A stretch of 64,000 nt of DNA, taken from NCBI RefSeq assembly GCF_030435805.1, contig NC_081305.1:53354001-53418000 (forward strand), given 5' to 3'. How positions within the stretch are numbered: position 1 is the first letter of the stretch; each line of letters begins with the position of its first letter. A program made the position numbers and the translations under genes. Source of the DNA: Mustela lutreola. Taxonomy: Eukaryota; Chordata; Mammalia; Carnivora; Mustelidae. Below the pieces are notes generated by a model. That model saw only the letters and a list, made by a program, of their open reading frames with translations. It did not search any database and had not been told where the DNA came from. This document shows, one piece after another, positions 37,051-48,292 of this stretch.

Positions 37051-37230
37051 TTTATTATCTTTTATATACTTGAGTAATTATTTACTAGAGATGAATCTTA
37101 TGGCTCACATCCTGTTTATTAGAGAAATACAGAATTCCAGGATTTCATCAAAGTATTCCAGCTCCATTTCCCACCCAATCCTGATCCCAAAGGAAAAGTT
37201 TGGAGTGGATGGTACGAGACTGCCAAAACG

Positions 37231-37444
37231 GGGCACCTGGGTGGCTCAGTGGGTTAAAGCCTCTGCCTTCTGCTCGGGTCCTGATTCCAGGGTCCTGGGA
37301 TTGAGCCTCATTATCAGGCTCTCTGCTCAGCAAGGAGCCTGCTTCCTCCTGTCTCTCTCTGCCTGCTGCTCTGCCTATTTGTGATCTCTGTCTGTCAGAA
37401 AAAAATAATAATAATAAAATCTTTAAAAATTAAAAAAAAAAAAA
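37231..37444 (+). repeat. CanSINE
   Basis: Plus orientation, young-looking. Perfect target duplication GACTGCCAAAACG at 37218 and 37446. Confidence 0.94.
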
Positions 37445-38226
37445 GGACTGCCAAAACGCCGACATATCTTGAAGTGATCTTAAGAGTAGAGATTCACTTT
37501 ATTTTCTTTAATTGTGTGAATGCTTGAAATGTCCGTATTGAATAAATCAATATTGGGAAACTATCTTCACCATCAATTATTTTTGGTTCATTGCTGGCTT
37601 CATGTTTACACAAAGATGTATTTGTCAGATACTCATAGGTAAGACTGACTTGTAAATTTTCCTACAGAGTCATCCAGTCCTTACAGATCCAGGGCCGAGT
37701 TCCTGCTCTCTTTCGCCAAGAACGGGAAGGCGGGAGAGAGATAACTCCATTTCAGTAATGGGTCTGGTAGACATTTTCTCGTTTTAAGGTCTGATTTTCC
37801 TGTGACTTATACAGAATAAAATTATAGTGACAAGAATACTGAAAACGTGTTTTTCATTGCATGGAAGACACCCCTTCGATTAAGCTACGTCATCCCTGTA
37901 CCCTTCCTGGGCAGCGCTCGCTTCTCATTTCACCGTGTTAAAAGCAACAGATCCAGCAGGGTCTTCAACGGCTGTGGGTGGGAGCTGGGCCAGGAGTAAG
38001 ATAGGGAGGCGTCCCCTGTCTTCCAGTCCCTCTTCCCCTGGCTTTGCTGTCCTGCTTTCTAACACCACGACAGGGCCCTGCAGAAGTCTCCCCTGACTGT
38101 GCCGGGCTCCGCTCGAAGGCACAGCCACCCACACCCCTTCTTCGAGATCAGCGCGAGTTCTGAGCAGCACCAGGAAGGTGGCCTTTTTCCAGCCAATAGG
38201 AGCGAGCCCCGCCCCGCGGAGGGGCC

Positions 38227-38233
38227 TATAAAA
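38227..38233 (+). promoter_or_regulatory. TATA box of the FRG2-like gene
   Basis: TATAAAA lies in a GC-rich stretch (GCCCCGCGGAGGGGCC just before it), 76 bases ahead of the FRG2-like ATG. A transcript start around 38258 would leave a 5' leader of about 50 bases. CCAAT (38192-38196) lies 35 bases upstream of it, a classical arrangement for a tissue-restricted promoter. Confidence 0.7.
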
Positions 38234-38308
38234 GGCAGGTCCTAGAGGAGGGTCCACACTCCACAGTCCGAGCGTCGCGGAGAGAGGATCCTCCTTGTGG
38301 GCATCGAG

Positions 38309-39863
38309 ATGGGCTCAGAAACTGGAGGCTCAGACCCACGCAGCCCCTCCACGCGACACCCCGCGGACCAGCCGCCCTGCCATCAGAATTCCTGTAAAGC
38401 AAAGGGCTCAGGTGTAGCGGAGAAACCACTCGAAGGGAAAGAGGAGACATTCTCTTCCCCGTTAAGAGAGAGCCGCACCCAGAGGCAAGGTAGTGATCCC
38501 GGCAGTTCGCGCAGGGAGGCTGGAAGGAGGGTTTTTTCTTGAGATAGGTGATGGGAAATGTCACCCAGCCCTCGGGAGGTTGAGAAACATGGCAGTGATC
38601 CCCGGAACCACACTGCTGTGGTCCGCCTGGGACACTGAACAACCTCCGTCGAGAAGACCGTCCACAAAGCCGGAGCAGGGCGGGACTGCGGAGTTGTGCG
38701 GGCTTCGGGGGAGGCCACTCACCTAAACTCCTTTTTCCGCTAGGGTCAGAGCCACAGACTGATGAGGAGCATGCCCAGGAAGCTGAGCTCAAAAGAGTCG
38801 GCGGTATCTCTGGACCAGGTAGGAGCTGACTTTCCTGGGGAGGAGGCACAGGAGGTGGGGTAGCTCAGTCTCCCGGTCAGGGGACTGGGAGTTCTGCGGC
38901 CCCCTTGCAGATCCCGGACTCGAGGAACAGCTGGGAACTAGTTCTGGTTGCTAGCTTTGGTCCTGTGTGTCCAGGATGACCCGGGGGTGAGGTGTCCTGC
39001 CGGAGCAGTCACAAGACTTTCTGTCCCCAGAATCGGAAGGCTGCTGCAGTCAGGAGGGCTCCAGGAAGAGGAAAATCGGTTCCAGCGACGGCATCTGTGC
39101 CGGAACAGGTGGGCTCTAGCTCTGGGCCCGGAGGGGTGCCGACAGAAAAGCGGGTCACACGTGCAGGGCGTGGGCACAGAAGGGGCTGTTGAGTTGCCCA
39201 AGCGAGTTAGCAGACTCTGCAATCCAGGGGACATCTGGGGACCCTGGATGGGCACGGCGTCGCCTCATCCCACCAAGGGAAGGGGCGGAACTGAGTAGGA
39301 GACAGGGGGAGTTCCCCCGAGGGAATGGCTGGGGGGGGGGGGTGTCCCTGGGTGGTCTGGCTGGTAGTTCACCGCGTGCTTCCTCTGCAGGGGTCTCTCT
39401 CGCAGACAAGCGCAGTGTCACTCAGGGAAGGAGGACACGGAGGACGCTCGACGGGGATCGCGGCGGCGAGAGCGAGGAGACCGCGGGTGCCGGCCCCAGG
39501 AGACAAGGGGCGCGGGGCGCGGGGCGCAGCGGGCGCCGCAGATACAGGTCCCCGGGAAACCGGCCGCCTCCCCTGCGCAAGAAGCTGGTGACCGCCGTGC
39601 GCGCCCTGTCTGAGGCCATCCATCAGGACATCGCCCAGGCGTGCGAGCAGCGGGAGCACTCCCCGCTGACCTGGGAGCAGCCCTCGGGGCTCGGGGAGCT
39701 CTGGGGGCCCCTGTGCGCGGCCTTGCAGACTGTCTACACCATGGCCCACCAGGCGGCCTACGTCTTCCCTGCAGAGAGCTGGCTCATGCCGGGCCCGCAG
39801 CCGAGCCCCGGAGGACTCCCGCGGGGGGCGGAGGACAAGCCTGGGGCGGCAGGGCGTGTTTGA
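38309..39863 (+). CDS. FRG2: FRG2-like gene, complete, four exons, 268 residues
   Basis: This matches FRG2 (FSHD region gene 2), a small basic nuclear protein family of unknown activity known from human 4q35 and 10q26. The exons are 38309-38489, 38744-38818, 39031-39108 and 39391-39863. All three introns are phase 1 with GT-AG ends, and the joined frame of 807 bases is open to TGA at 39861-39863. The human protein is about 278 residues. Exon 1 has ADQPPCHQNSCKAKGS and ends RTQRQ, like human TDQPPFQQIS and HTQRQ. Exon 3 has GSRKRK, like CRKRK. Exon 4 holds the conserved C-terminal core at about residues 173-243 (KKLVTAVRALSEAIHQD, HSPLTWEQ, then AAYVFPAESWL). Exon 4 also has an Arg/Gly-rich stretch (about 150-165), a possible nuclear localisation region. 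ATG at 38309 was chosen because MGSETGGSDP aligns with the human start. It looks intact. Confidence 0.88.
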
Positions 39864-40471
39864 GACACAGTGTGTCCCTGAAGGATAGAACCTGGGGTGG
39901 TCCACGGAAAGGTCCTCGAAACATGGACTCGGAATGGGGAGATAGAGGCTTAAATGTCATGTTAGGCATTTTCGTGTATTTCGAGTATCTTGGGACAGCC
40001 CAGCGTTATTTTATAATGAGAACATATACCAGGGTGTAATCCATATGTATTGTGTATTTTAACGTGTAGTGAAGGAAGCATACTTATAGCCTCCCCTTTG
40101 ATCCTGGACTGAGGCCACAGGCCTAGGGTACCATTCCCTGGGGAGAGATGGCTGTATTGTTCAGTTTGATGAAATCATGGTGAAGTCACCAGGTCATTTC
40201 TGTTCCCTTTTCAGTTATTTTATATAAAACCTGAGTCAAGCTATACTAATGTTATTGACTGTATGTATTTATTCTTACAGCCGGCTCATATTATACACCT
40301 AATTTTGTTTTCTTCTATTTTATAGATTTCAAGTTGTCCTATTTATGAGAGGATATTAAAATTAATTTAGTCATTTTTAATATATTTTATTTTATATAGT
40401 TTCCTATTTGTATTTTATACTGGGACCATGCAATCTTTAATCATATAATGTATATAACTTTATGTAAGAAA

Positions 40472-40477
40472 AATAAA
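40472..40477 (+). terminator. Poly(A) signal of the FRG2-like gene
   Basis: AATAAA about 610 bases after the FRG2-like stop codon, in an A+T-rich stretch with T-rich sequence just after it. It is the first perfect hexamer downstream of the stop that I noticed. Confidence 0.45.
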
Positions 40478-40789
40478 CATTTTTGGTTATTATCTTATCT
40501 TGGTTCATAATTTCCATATCACATGTAATGAAATAAAAATTAATCTCATGTATTCTCCTTATCCAGATGGAGTTTGTTTTATGGAGGGGTGGGTTAGGAG
40601 ACTGCTTTCTTTTCACCTCTACTTCATTTCCACCTTGGCTTTCCTCCACCTAGCAGCTCTTTTTTTTTGGGAGGGGATAGTTAATTATCCCAATGAATGG
40701 GGCAATTCAATGATAATATATTACAAATCAGTTTGAACCCATGGCATGGCTTCAAATTATACAAAACAAATGCCTGCATATGTGAAAAA

Positions 40790-41340
40790 AAAAATCACAA
40801 TTGCAAGTTATATTTGGGGGTTGGGGATGCAATTACAAAAGAGTCAAAAAACCAAAAATTTTAAATACTAATACAACAAAATAAAATAAATAAAATATCT
40901 GGGAATATAATCCAATAAAATATATAAAATGTATATGAGAAACCATATAAAATTTCTGAAAGATATGAAAGCCGACATCAACAAATATAAAAATCACATC
41001 ACTGTTCTTTGGTAGGAAAATTCCATATTATCAAACATCAGTCTCTAAGCTATATAAATTCAATCTGGTCCTGATACAGATACCATCAGTTACTCATTGG
41101 AGCTAGGCATGTTGTTGCAAAAAAAATCCTACAGATGAAAATACAAAGAAGGACAGGAAAGAAAAGTCTGAAAAAGGAAAAAAAATTAGGATAAAGTTTT
41201 AGTTAAGCAAGATAAATAGGCTTCAGAGATTTGTATAAAATTGTATATATGGTCACCAACGTGCTATGCACTTAAAAATCCTTTAAGAGGGTAGATCTCA
41301 TGTTCAGTGTTCTGAAAAACAAAGAAAAAAGAAAAAACTA
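40790..41340 (+). mobile_element. Old LINE-1 fragment
   Basis: AAAATATCTGGGAATATAAT, then TTCCATATTATCAAACATCA and a 3' region with AAGAGGGTAGATCTCATGTT. Strongly decayed plus-strand L1. Confidence 0.7.
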
Positions 41341-41835
41341 AGGCTAGCTAGCTCTGTGAAACATGTTATTTCTTGAATAAGACCGATCAGTAGAGATAAA
41401 AATTCAAAAATAGACCAAAGTATTTGCGAAAGTTAATAAGCAAGAAAATATTGGGGATGGCATCATTCCTACTTGGGGTTTGAGAACTTGATTATTACCA
41501 CCACATAGGTAAGAAATTGATTCACTGGGGTGCCTGAGTGGCTCAGTCCCTAAACATCTGCCTTTGGCTCAGGTCATGATCCCAGGGTTCTGGGATCGAG
41601 CCCTGCATCCGGCTCCCTGCTCAGTGGGAAGCCTGCTTCTCCCTCTCTCACTCCCCCTGCTTGTGTTCCCTCTCTCCGTCAAATAAATAAATAAATAAAT
41701 AAAAATCTTTAAAAAAATGATTTACTCTTCACATCCTATAACAAGGTAAAAGTCCAATGAAAAAATACAACCGCATGACCAAAAAGAACCTCTTTTCAAT
41801 ACAGACTCTGCCTAACAAATTGAAATAGAAAATAC
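41341..41835 (+). repeat. Diverged repeat block, copy A
   Basis: Similar to 52190-52590 in the same orientation. Shared words include GGCTAGC, AGACCAAAG / TGCCAAAG, CATCATT, and CACATCCTATAACAAGGTAAAAGTCCAA against TACATCCTATAGCAAGGTAAAGGTCAAG (shown as parts of one stretch). Probably an old L1 or duplicated V1R-flank DNA. A SINE is inserted at 41529. Confidence 0.55.
41529..41716 (+). repeat. CanSINE
   Basis: Plus orientation inside an old repeat block, AATGATTTACTC / AATTGATTCACT flanks, (AAAT)n tail. Confidence 0.92.
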
Positions 41836-41849
41836 ACACTGACGCCCTC

Positions 41850-42310
41850 CTGCTGCCAGGACAGGGGGCTCCGCGTGAAGGTCAAGGCATCCCATATGAG
41901 AGGGAGGCAGCCAGATCCCAAGACAGAAGTCCGTGCTTCAGTGAGCTCCCCTCCCCGCTGAACTGCAAAAATCATTTCACCTGTAGCAGCGGAGAGAGGT
42001 CAGACTTGGGGAACTGAGAATTTGGTTGGAAAACTATTTTTTTTCCCCAGTTGCTACTTGCCAAAAAAGAATTACAAATTCCAAGTTAGCATCGCTTAAG
42101 TGTTTGGGAGGGACTTTCTCTTTTCCATAAGCCCTGGAGGTAGACAGTGTTCAGGGGAAGGGCAGGAAATGCTGACCTGTGCAGAAGGACTGTCAGTGAA
42201 ACACCCGAATTTCACTGGTTTCTCTGCTCTGCTGAGGAATTCAACCCAAAATAGAGTTCCTTCTAATATTCAGACCACTGGGATGCCCTATCATTTAAGT
42301 TATAAGCATA
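41850..42310 (+). repeat. V1R flank module, copy 2
   Basis: CATTTCACCTGTAGCAGCGG, GACTTGGGGAACTGAGAATT, GTGTTTGGGAGGGACTTTCT, CCTGGAGGTAGACAGTGTTC. Aligns with copy 3 for about 450 bases. No V1R is found next to it. Confidence 0.6.
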
Positions 42311-42611
42311 GAAATGAAATCAGACAAAGTGCCGGAAAAAGATTTGCAGAGTTATAATCAAAGAGAACATGCGATGATAATTTATATCAGGAATCACTGG
42401 ACTTATTTGCACAAGTCAGTGCCAATTTATGTGAAAGTGCAGATGATATGGAAATTTGTTAGGAAAATATGCTTTACCAATATTGATCTCCCTAGTGGTA
42501 ACAGAAAGTCTAAACAGAGCAGTATCTACCAAAGGGGAGAAGTTTATGAGAACCTCACAAATGAAAGCGCCAGGATCAGATGGCCATTTATTTTTTTAAT
42601 TTTTTAAAGAC

Positions 42612-42810
42612 TTTTTTTTTTAAAGATTTTATTTATTTATTTGACAGAGAGAGATCACAAGTAGGCAGAGAGGCAGGCAGAGAGAGAGAGAGGAGGAAGC
42701 AGGCTCCCTGCTGAGCAGAGAGCCCGATGTGGGCCTCGATCCCAGGACCCTGAGATCATGACCTGAGCCGAAGGCAGCGGCTTAACCCACTGAGCCACCC
42801 AGGCGCCCCA
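42612..42810 (-). repeat. CanSINE (innermost of a stack)
   Basis: Minus orientation, well preserved. AATTTTTTAAAGACTTTT flanks it on both sides. Confidence 0.93.
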
Positions 42811-42825
42811 ATTTTTTAAAGACTT

Positions 42826-43016
42826 TTAAAAAATTTATTTATTTGACAGACAGAGATCACAAGTAGGCAGACAGGCAGGCAGAGAGAGAGAGAGAGAGGA
42901 GGAAGCAGGCTCCCCGTGGAGCAGAGAGCCCAATGTGGGGCTCGATCCCAGGACCCTGGTATCATGACCTGAGCCGAAGGCAGAGGCTTTAACCCACTGA
43001 GCCACCCAGGCGCCCC
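42826..43016 (-). repeat. CanSINE (host of the previous copy)
   Basis: Minus orientation. CAGATGGCCATTTATTTTT occurs at 42578 and 43018, enclosing this copy together with the one inserted in its T-rich tail. Confidence 0.9.
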
Positions 43017-43030
43017 CAGATGGCCATTTA

Positions 43031-43184
43031 TTTTTAAGATTTTATTTATTTATTCATGAAAGAGAGAGGCAGAGGGAGAAGCAGACAGAGCAGAGAGCCC
43101 GACAGGAGACTTGATCCCAGGACCCTGGGATCATGACCTGAGCGTAAGGCAAATGTTTACCGGACTAAGCCACCCAGGGGCCCC
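43031..43184 (-). repeat. CanSINE (oldest of the stack)
   Basis: Minus orientation, older, GCCACCCAGGGGCCCC end. AGGATCAGATGG / AGGATCTGATGG flank the whole stack. Confidence 0.88.
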
Positions 43185-43199
43185 AGGATCTGATGGTTA

Positions 43200-44155
43200 A
43201 AAGGGCAGATCCTGTCATTCCTTTAACTTTCATACGACCCAGTACCCATTTAAATAGCTTTGGGTGGTTACCACATCATTCCACAGCTGCATTTTTGCTG
43301 AGTTTTCGGTAATCAGCTCTGATTGCTTTTATAATCAATTAAGACACATGAATTCACATTAATCCTTTGTCTTTCCCACACACAAATACACAATTTGGTC
43401 CCTGCCCACTATCGAATACTCCCCGTATCTAAGTTAGAGATTAGAGCCATAGTGCTGGACACCCTTAGTTCCCAGACACACAAATACACAAACGTTACAC
43501 ACAGGTGCAAACTCCCACGCAAATGTACAACATACACGCAAATGCACAGTGGTATACCCCCACACACATACACACACTCACACTCCACAGGGAACTCACA
43601 CTCATGCACAAATTCATCAAATGCAAGCACATAATCACATTTACACACCCTCGTCCCGACGCTCACGTTCCCAGTCCCATGTATACGATCTCATTCAAGG
43701 TCAGCATGCACGTGTGTGTCTCAATAATGTGGTCATGTGTGTAAGAATAAAGGCATCCCCTCACCTTGGATGCCTGAAGATGGGGGGAAAGGGGCACTTC
43801 CAACTTGTCCACTCCGTCCATCCCTGCAACAACCCACAAAAATGATACTTGCCCCATGCAGTATTTTAAAGTTTTTTTAAAAAATATTTTATTTATTTAT
43901 TTGACAGAGAGATCACAAGTAGGCAGAGAGGCAGGCAGAGAGAAAGGAAGAGAAGCAGGCCCCCCGCCGAGCAGAGAGCCCGATGTGGGGCCCGATCCCA
44001 GGACCCCGGGATCGTAACCTGAGCTGAAGGCAGAGGATTTAACCCACTGAGCCACCCAGGTGCCCCACCACATGCAGTATTTTAAAGTGCCGTGAGCATT
44101 GCCAGGGGCCAACTTGGCATGTCGCAGGGGCGTCGAAAGAGTGGGGTTCAAATGA
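43200..44155 (+). repeat. Inverted duplication, right arm
   Basis: Partner of 26850-27555, longer because a SINE (43876-44066) is inserted. The CA-rich stretch at 43480-43640 corresponds to the GT-rich stretch at 27070-27300. Confidence 0.65.
43876..44066 (-). repeat. CanSINE
   Basis: Minus orientation. Perfect target duplication ATGCAGTATTTTAAAGT at 43857 and 44072. Confidence 0.94.
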
Positions 44156-44622
44156 GGACTAAGGGACCAGGGTCAGGTGGTGTGCAGACAGCATGGGAGT
44201 GTGGAGGGCACAAAACTCTTAAAGGCATGTTGTGTCATAACAAGCAATGAATGCAGATAGATACAGAAAAGCAAGGTGGGGGGAGGCTAAAATGAACCTG
44301 AGGTACTGGGTCAGAGTCAGGGACATGTGAACATATGTTTAGCTGTAGAGATGCAAGTAGACAGGTAGATAAAGAGAAAACTACACGTGCATGTGCCGAC
44401 AAAGATTTCACAGGTCGGTCTGCTCAGAGGGCCTAACAGCAATGAAATGCCAGGAGCAAGGAGAAGGTCCAGCACTCACCAAGCACCCACAGTCTTGTAT
44501 CTAACGCTGTTCTCTAACCAAAGGCTCCTTAGAGAGATGGCGGGAAGATACAAGAGGAGCCTGGAGCATCTTGCAGTGACAAAACGTAAGAGTAAGGAAG
44601 TGCTCAAAAAGCAAGAAAACTG

Positions 44623-44833
44623 GGGGCCGCCTGGGTGGTCAGCTGGTTCAGCGTGATTAAGGGTCTGCCTTCAGTTCAAGTCATGATCTCAGGGTCCTGG
44701 GATTGAGCCCCAACTCAGCTCCCTGCTCAATGAGGAGTCTGTTTCTCCCCATGCCTCTGCCCTCCCCCAACCTGTGTGCTTCAGCGCAAACTCTCTCTCA
44801 CATAAATAAATTAAATTTAAAAAAAAAAAAAAC
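44623..44833 (+). repeat. CanSINE
   Basis: Plus orientation, GGCCGCCTGGGTGGTCAGC head, long A tail, AAAAACTG flanks. Confidence 0.9.
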
Positions 44834-44889
44834 TGAAGACATATCAAAGGGACACAGTAGCCAAACCTGAAAGGGTTCTTGTTCGGCAC

Positions 44890-46020
44890 CCTGTCAACAG
44901 TGCTCTGATACCAACAGGATGTCCTGCAATTCCACGTAATTCTGACATTCTCCGTTAGTACAGACCCCGCAAGTTAAAGGCGAGGTCCTTCCCAAGACTA
45001 ATCCCTGTCCCAAGTCACTGCCTGCTAGGGAGGTATTCCCAGACTGGGGCATCTGGTGGCTGGCTACAAATGCAAGGGCTTCCCACACTCCCCCCAGGCT
45101 GGAGATTGGCTGGGAAGATTCACAGAACTCAGGAAAGTGCTGTACGTCTGGTGATCCTGGATAAAGTTAATTCGTGTATCGGCACCCATAAAACAGAGGC
45201 CACCCCAGCGGCCCAACGCAAATCACAGATACACCTAAGCCTGCCTGCCCCTACGTGGAACATGGGCAAGGAAACCTAACACACACCAATGACAATCCGC
45301 CGACTCCAGCTGACCCCACTGGGGGAAACAGCGCCTGCGGCTTCGCGAGGAAGTCCCTGACCTCCTACTCAATCACACCTGGTGTCTGGATGGCCTCTTC
45401 CAAAACGTGCTCTCACCCCAAACCCTTCAGGAAGAGCGCCCCCTTGTGAGGAGGCTCTGTCCTCCCGAGATCAAAGGTGGTCTTCCTTTGAATAAAAGAC
45501 AGCGAACTTGTTACTAAATGGTTTTAGTTTTGTCATTGGACATCATTTGATTATAAAGGACAGCAATAAGGAGCCACAGGAAGGCATCCACAGAGCGAGA
45601 TCTGGAAGGGTTGCCCACAGAGTAGCTTCTGCTCCCCACCAAGAAATTCCCTGGAGCTTCTCCAGAGGTTTAAATTAAGGTTTCATTAAGTAGGCATGTT
45701 TGATTAAATGAGGGTCGTCTGCCGCAACCCAAGCCCCAGTCAGCCTCCTTCCGCTCCCCAGAGGTTGGGCAGCTGAGTGTTTCAGTCCAACCATGCAGCT
45801 GGTCTTCCAAAGTTGTTCATTTCAGTCCTCCGTTCTAAAGCTATGTGGGGAACCAGGGGTTCCCCACCCCTGCCCATAGTTGCCTCCTTAGTATAATACA
45901 GACGCTCCCACCACTCAGAAAATCTCAAAGGTTTTGGAGCTCTGAGCCCAAAACCTGAGACAAAGACCAGATGTACCTGCATATATGTGCATATACACAT
46001 ATGTATGTATTTTATTATAC
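44890..46020 (+). repeat. Unassigned old interspersed repeat, copy 2
   Basis: Contains TCACAGAACTCAGG (45120), GCGAGATCTGGAAGGG, TTTTGGAGCTCTGAG and AGACCAGATGTACCTGC in the order seen in copy 1. Longer than copy 1. Family not identified. Confidence 0.5.
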
Positions 46021-46389
46021 CATGGCTCTCAGTGACCAAAGCTGGAACAATTTAAGCAACAAAATACGTTACATACTATTGAATTATAGCACAAAGTATA
46101 AAAGACGTATAAAGGAATTGAAGAAACAAATAAAGGAGGGAGAAGTGACACAGCTTCCATACAGAAGAATGGCAAATAATATATGGGGTTACTTAGCCCT
46201 CCAGGAGGTGGTGCCTAACTCAACCCCCCCCCCACCCTCAAGCACTTCTCTCTCCCCCCACACTACTGTGGGCTACGGTTACAGTCTCCCAAAGAACAGA
46301 CTCTGGAAAGGCATGCAGAGAAATTTTACAGTGGAGAACCTGGTAAACATGCCTTAACTAACTGCTCAAGATTAACACCATGCAAGATG

Positions 46390-46860
46390 ACTCATGTTAA
46401 TTGCATGAACCTCTCAGGCCAGATACTGTGATGAGATGTGATACTCTTCTGAAAAACCCATAAACCCAATTTGTCCATGAGAAACACTTCAGACAAATTC
46501 AACTTTAGAGGCATTCTAAAACCTACAAGACCACTGCTCCTCAAACCCATCACAATCAACACAGAAGGTCTGAGAAAATGTCACAGAGCAGAAGAGCCTG
46601 GGGGAGACGGGATGACTACATGGTCCTGGACTGGATCCTGATGAGAAAAATGATGCTGTTAGAACAACTGAAATGTAAAGAATGTCTGGAGTTTATGTAA
46701 TAGTAGCACACCACTGTTGGCTCCTTGGTTTTGACAGATGAACTATGGTAAACTTAAGATGGTAACATTTGGGGTACTGGGTGACAGATATTTTGGAACT
46801 TAGTGTAATCTTTACAAGTTCTCTGCAAATCTAAAGTTATTCCAAAATAAAATGTTTACT
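46390..46860 (+). repeat. Old LINE-1 3' end
   Basis: ACCTCTCAGGCCAGATACTG, CTGGACTGGATCCTGATGAG, GTTTATGTAATAGTAGCACA and the end TTATTCCAAAATAAAATGTT are typical of old L1M 3' ends. Confidence 0.7.
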
Positions 46861-46904
46861 TTTGAAAATTCGCAAATAAGAGAGGATTATATTATAATTT
46901 TTTT

Positions 46905-47085
46905 CAAAGAGTTTACTTATTTATTTGATACAAGCAGGGACAGCAGCAGGCTGAGGGAGAGGGAGAAACAGGCTCCCCGGGAACCTGATGTGGGGCTCCA
47001 TTAGGACCTATGTGGAAGGCAATTAAGTAATTAATTCAGTCAATTCAGTCAATTAAGCAATTGACTGAGCCACCCAGGCAACCCA
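46905..47085 (-). repeat. CanSINE
   Basis: Minus orientation, diverged, with a short ATTAAGCAATT repeat inserted near its head. Confidence 0.85.
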
Positions 47086-47099
47086 TATTAAAATATTTT

Positions 47100-47263
47100 T
47101 TAAAAGATTTTATTTTTAAGTAATCTCTATTTGCTTAAATATTAAGTAGTACTTAAATAGTAAGAAGAAATTACTTAAATAGCCCCTACTAATGTGAGGG
47201 CTTGAACTCATGATCCCAAGATTAAGAGTCACATGCTCTACTCAGGGAGCCAGTCAGACGCCC
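47100..47263 (-). repeat. Old tRNA-derived SINE
   Basis: Minus orientation, AAAATATTT flanks. Contains a local AAATAGTAAG-type rearrangement. Confidence 0.78.
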
Positions 47264-47269
47264 CTAAAA

Positions 47270-48290
47270 TATTTCTATGTCTGAGTTAATATCCTTTTAG
47301 TTTTCCTTTCAAAGGTGTCCATTTTGCTCCAGTCGTGATTTCAAAAGCGATAAGACCCCTTGTTGAGCAAAATATATTCACCTTCTGGCTTCAAATTGCT
47401 ACTCATCTACTGCCCCCAGCTTGATGAAATGCTCCTCTGTAACGTCTTGTATCCTCAAGTTGGAAAAGCAGAAGTCCATCTTGAAACATCTTTTCGCCAA
47501 AAGAGCCAACTGCCATCAAGATTTAATACAGGACAATCCACCTTCTAAACATTCCCAGAGTCTGTTCAGTCTTTTCCTACACACTCGATCTGTGTACTGG
47601 CTGCCCCCCACCTGCCCCCTTTATAAAATTCAGAGGACATATCTTCCTAAGTTCCTCTTCGCCCCCTGCAGATTACTCTTAAAATGTTGACCTGAAAATA
47701 TTTTAATATGCTCGTCTTCCTCCATTAGCCTTAGCATATTTCAAATGTTTTCAATTTATCTTAGGCTATAAAGCACAATATTCGCAACACAGCCTCCAAA
47801 GCCAGAAATAAGTAAAACTTGATTTTTCCCCCCAGGCCATTTGCATCACAAATCAGAACCATGGCTCCCATCCCTAGTTTCCAAAAAGACTACCCACTTG
47901 CTATTCCCTCTTATCCAACTGTCTTCACAATTCCAAGCTCAGGTACATCTTAGGACATTTTAATGTATCTCAATTTGAACGTTACACAGTCAAAGGCATT
48001 TCCAGTGTCTTCACATTATTTCAGGACTGTTCTATGGAATCTTAACTTCTCCAGTGTAATTGTTAATGAAAAGACAACTATCTAAGTACACACATGTTAA
48101 TTACAGAAGAGTTCATGTACCACACTATCGTTATTTACTATTTCATATTAGGCCAGTGTCAGTCTGTCTTGCTCACCCCTCTCTCTGCAGGGAAATTGGC
48201 TCATAATTGCTCTAAACATGCTTTCAGGTTTGGGCATATCCATGACTGAACAGGTGGAAGACAATTCATACTTCTCTGATGAGATGACGG
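47270..48290. other. No recognised gene
   Basis: Downstream of the minus-strand V1R. Short open frames only. Confidence 0.45.
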
Positions 48291-48292
48291 AA

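Noticed and set aside
38226-38849. 207-codon frame antisense to the FRG2-like exons
   Set aside because: A shadow of GC-rich coding sequence; the plus-strand gene explains it.
39369-39905. 178-codon antisense frame over FRG2-like exon 4
   Set aside because: Shadow frame in GC-rich DNA with no family match.
43395-43845. Histidine/threonine-rich frames
   Set aside because: Products of the degenerate CA repeat in the inverted duplication.
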